Position numbers and translations under genes: made by a program. Below the pieces are notes generated by a model, which searched no databases, was not told where the DNA came from, and worked only from the letters and a program-made list of their open reading frames with translations. Of a DNA stretch of 5,512 nucleotides, positions 5,264 through 5,512 are shown in pieces. Every line of letters begins with the position of its first letter. The first letter of the stretch is position 1. The stretch comes from Candidatus Eiseniibacteriota bacterium. GTDB lineage: Bacteria; Joyebacterota; Joyebacteria; Joyebacterales; Joyebacteraceae. The stretch lies in NCBI GenBank assembly GCA_030609605.1, contig JAUWBY010000163.1:1-5512 (forward strand). Reading direction: 5' to 3'.

Positions 5264-5512
5264 ATGGCGAAGGAGAAGTTTGAGAGGACTAAGCCGCACG
5301 TGAACGTAGGTACGATTGGTCACGTGGATCACGGCAAGTCGACGCTGACGGCAGCGATGACACTTTGTTTGGAGAAGCGAGGTCTCGCGAAGTACGTGCC
5401 GTTCGACCAGATCGACAAGGCTCCGGAAGAGCGTGAGCGTGGCATTACGATAGCGACGTGTCACGTGGAGTACGAGAGTGAGAAGCGTCACTACGCGCAC
5501 GTTGACTGTCCA
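5264..5512 (+). CDS. tuf: Translation elongation factor Tu (N-terminal 83 residues; 3' end outside window)
   Basis: EF-Tu carries aminoacyl-tRNA to the ribosomal A site as a GTP complex. The reading frame opens at ATG 5264 and runs through the window edge. It begins MAKEKFERTKPHVNVGTIGH, a standard EF-Tu N-terminus. G1 is GHVDHGKST (residues 19-27), with Ser26 in place of the usual Thr, a conservative change at the Mg-coordinating position. Switch I reads APEERERGITIAT with Thr62 at its key position, followed by HVEY and RHYAHVDCP, the start of the G3 motif DCPGH. The segment KYVPFDQIDKAPEER resembles deltaproteobacterial and related EF-Tu proteins. Its place 78 nt after fusA is the classical str operon order. 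Some genomes carry two tuf copies, and the window cannot show whether this one does. Confidence 0.98.
   Translation, partial: MAKEKFERTKPHVNVGTIGHVDHGKSTLTAAMTLCLEKRGLAKYVPFDQIDKAPEERERGITIATCHVEYESEKRHYAHVDCP

Noticed and set aside
1..5512. A novel or undescribed gene system in the window
   Set aside because: All coding capacity is taken by five universal genes in a standard order. No gene-free stretch exceeds 153 nt, and no mobile or accessory element is visible.

Overview
The window is a conserved bacterial transcription/translation block, all on the + strand: the 3' part of rpoC (RNA polymerase beta'), rpsL (S12), rpsG (S7), fusA (EF-G) and the 5' part of tuf (EF-Tu). This is the classical str operon order joined directly to the end of the rpoBC operon, the arrangement found in most bacteria outside the gammaproteobacteria. 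No intrinsic terminator or convincing promoter is visible in any spacer (62, 79, 153 and 78 nt), so co-transcription is the simplest reading. No mobile element, tRNA, rRNA, CRISPR array or unknown gene is visible, and every long minus-strand frame is a shadow of a real gene.

Organism: a bacterium of moderately high GC (high fifties per cent by eye). RpoC carries a long SI3-type insertion in the trigger loop, which points to a Gram-negative-type (gracilicute) lineage rather than Firmicutes, Actinobacteria or Thermus. The RpoC C-terminal region resembles FCB-type sequences, and EF-Tu shares wording with deltaproteobacteria and their neighbours. A poorly sampled phylum is plausible, but this is inference. 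Arginine codons AGA/AGG/CGG are used heavily even in ribosomal protein genes, rpsL starts with TTG, and three of the four visible stop codons are TAG.

Layout: 1-1963 is rpoC (zinc site, trigger loop with SI3, omega-facing C-terminus). 2026-2397 is rpsL. 2398-2476 is a spacer that can fold into two competing hairpins at the place where S7 autoregulates in E. coli. 2477-2947 is rpsG. 2948-3100 is a 153-nt spacer with a small hairpin and a second, in-frame, well-placed ribosome binding site and ATG upstream of the family-consensus fusA start. 3101-5185 is fusA. 5264-5512 is the start of tuf.

Together the genes supply RNA polymerase, two small-subunit proteins that help set decoding accuracy and assembly, and the two elongation GTPases. 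The gene set is ordinary. The points worth checking are in the details: an EF-G with Asp in place of the conserved domain IV tip His plus a two-residue insertion in the neighbouring tip loop, the alternative fusA start, and the rpsL-rpsG leader structure.
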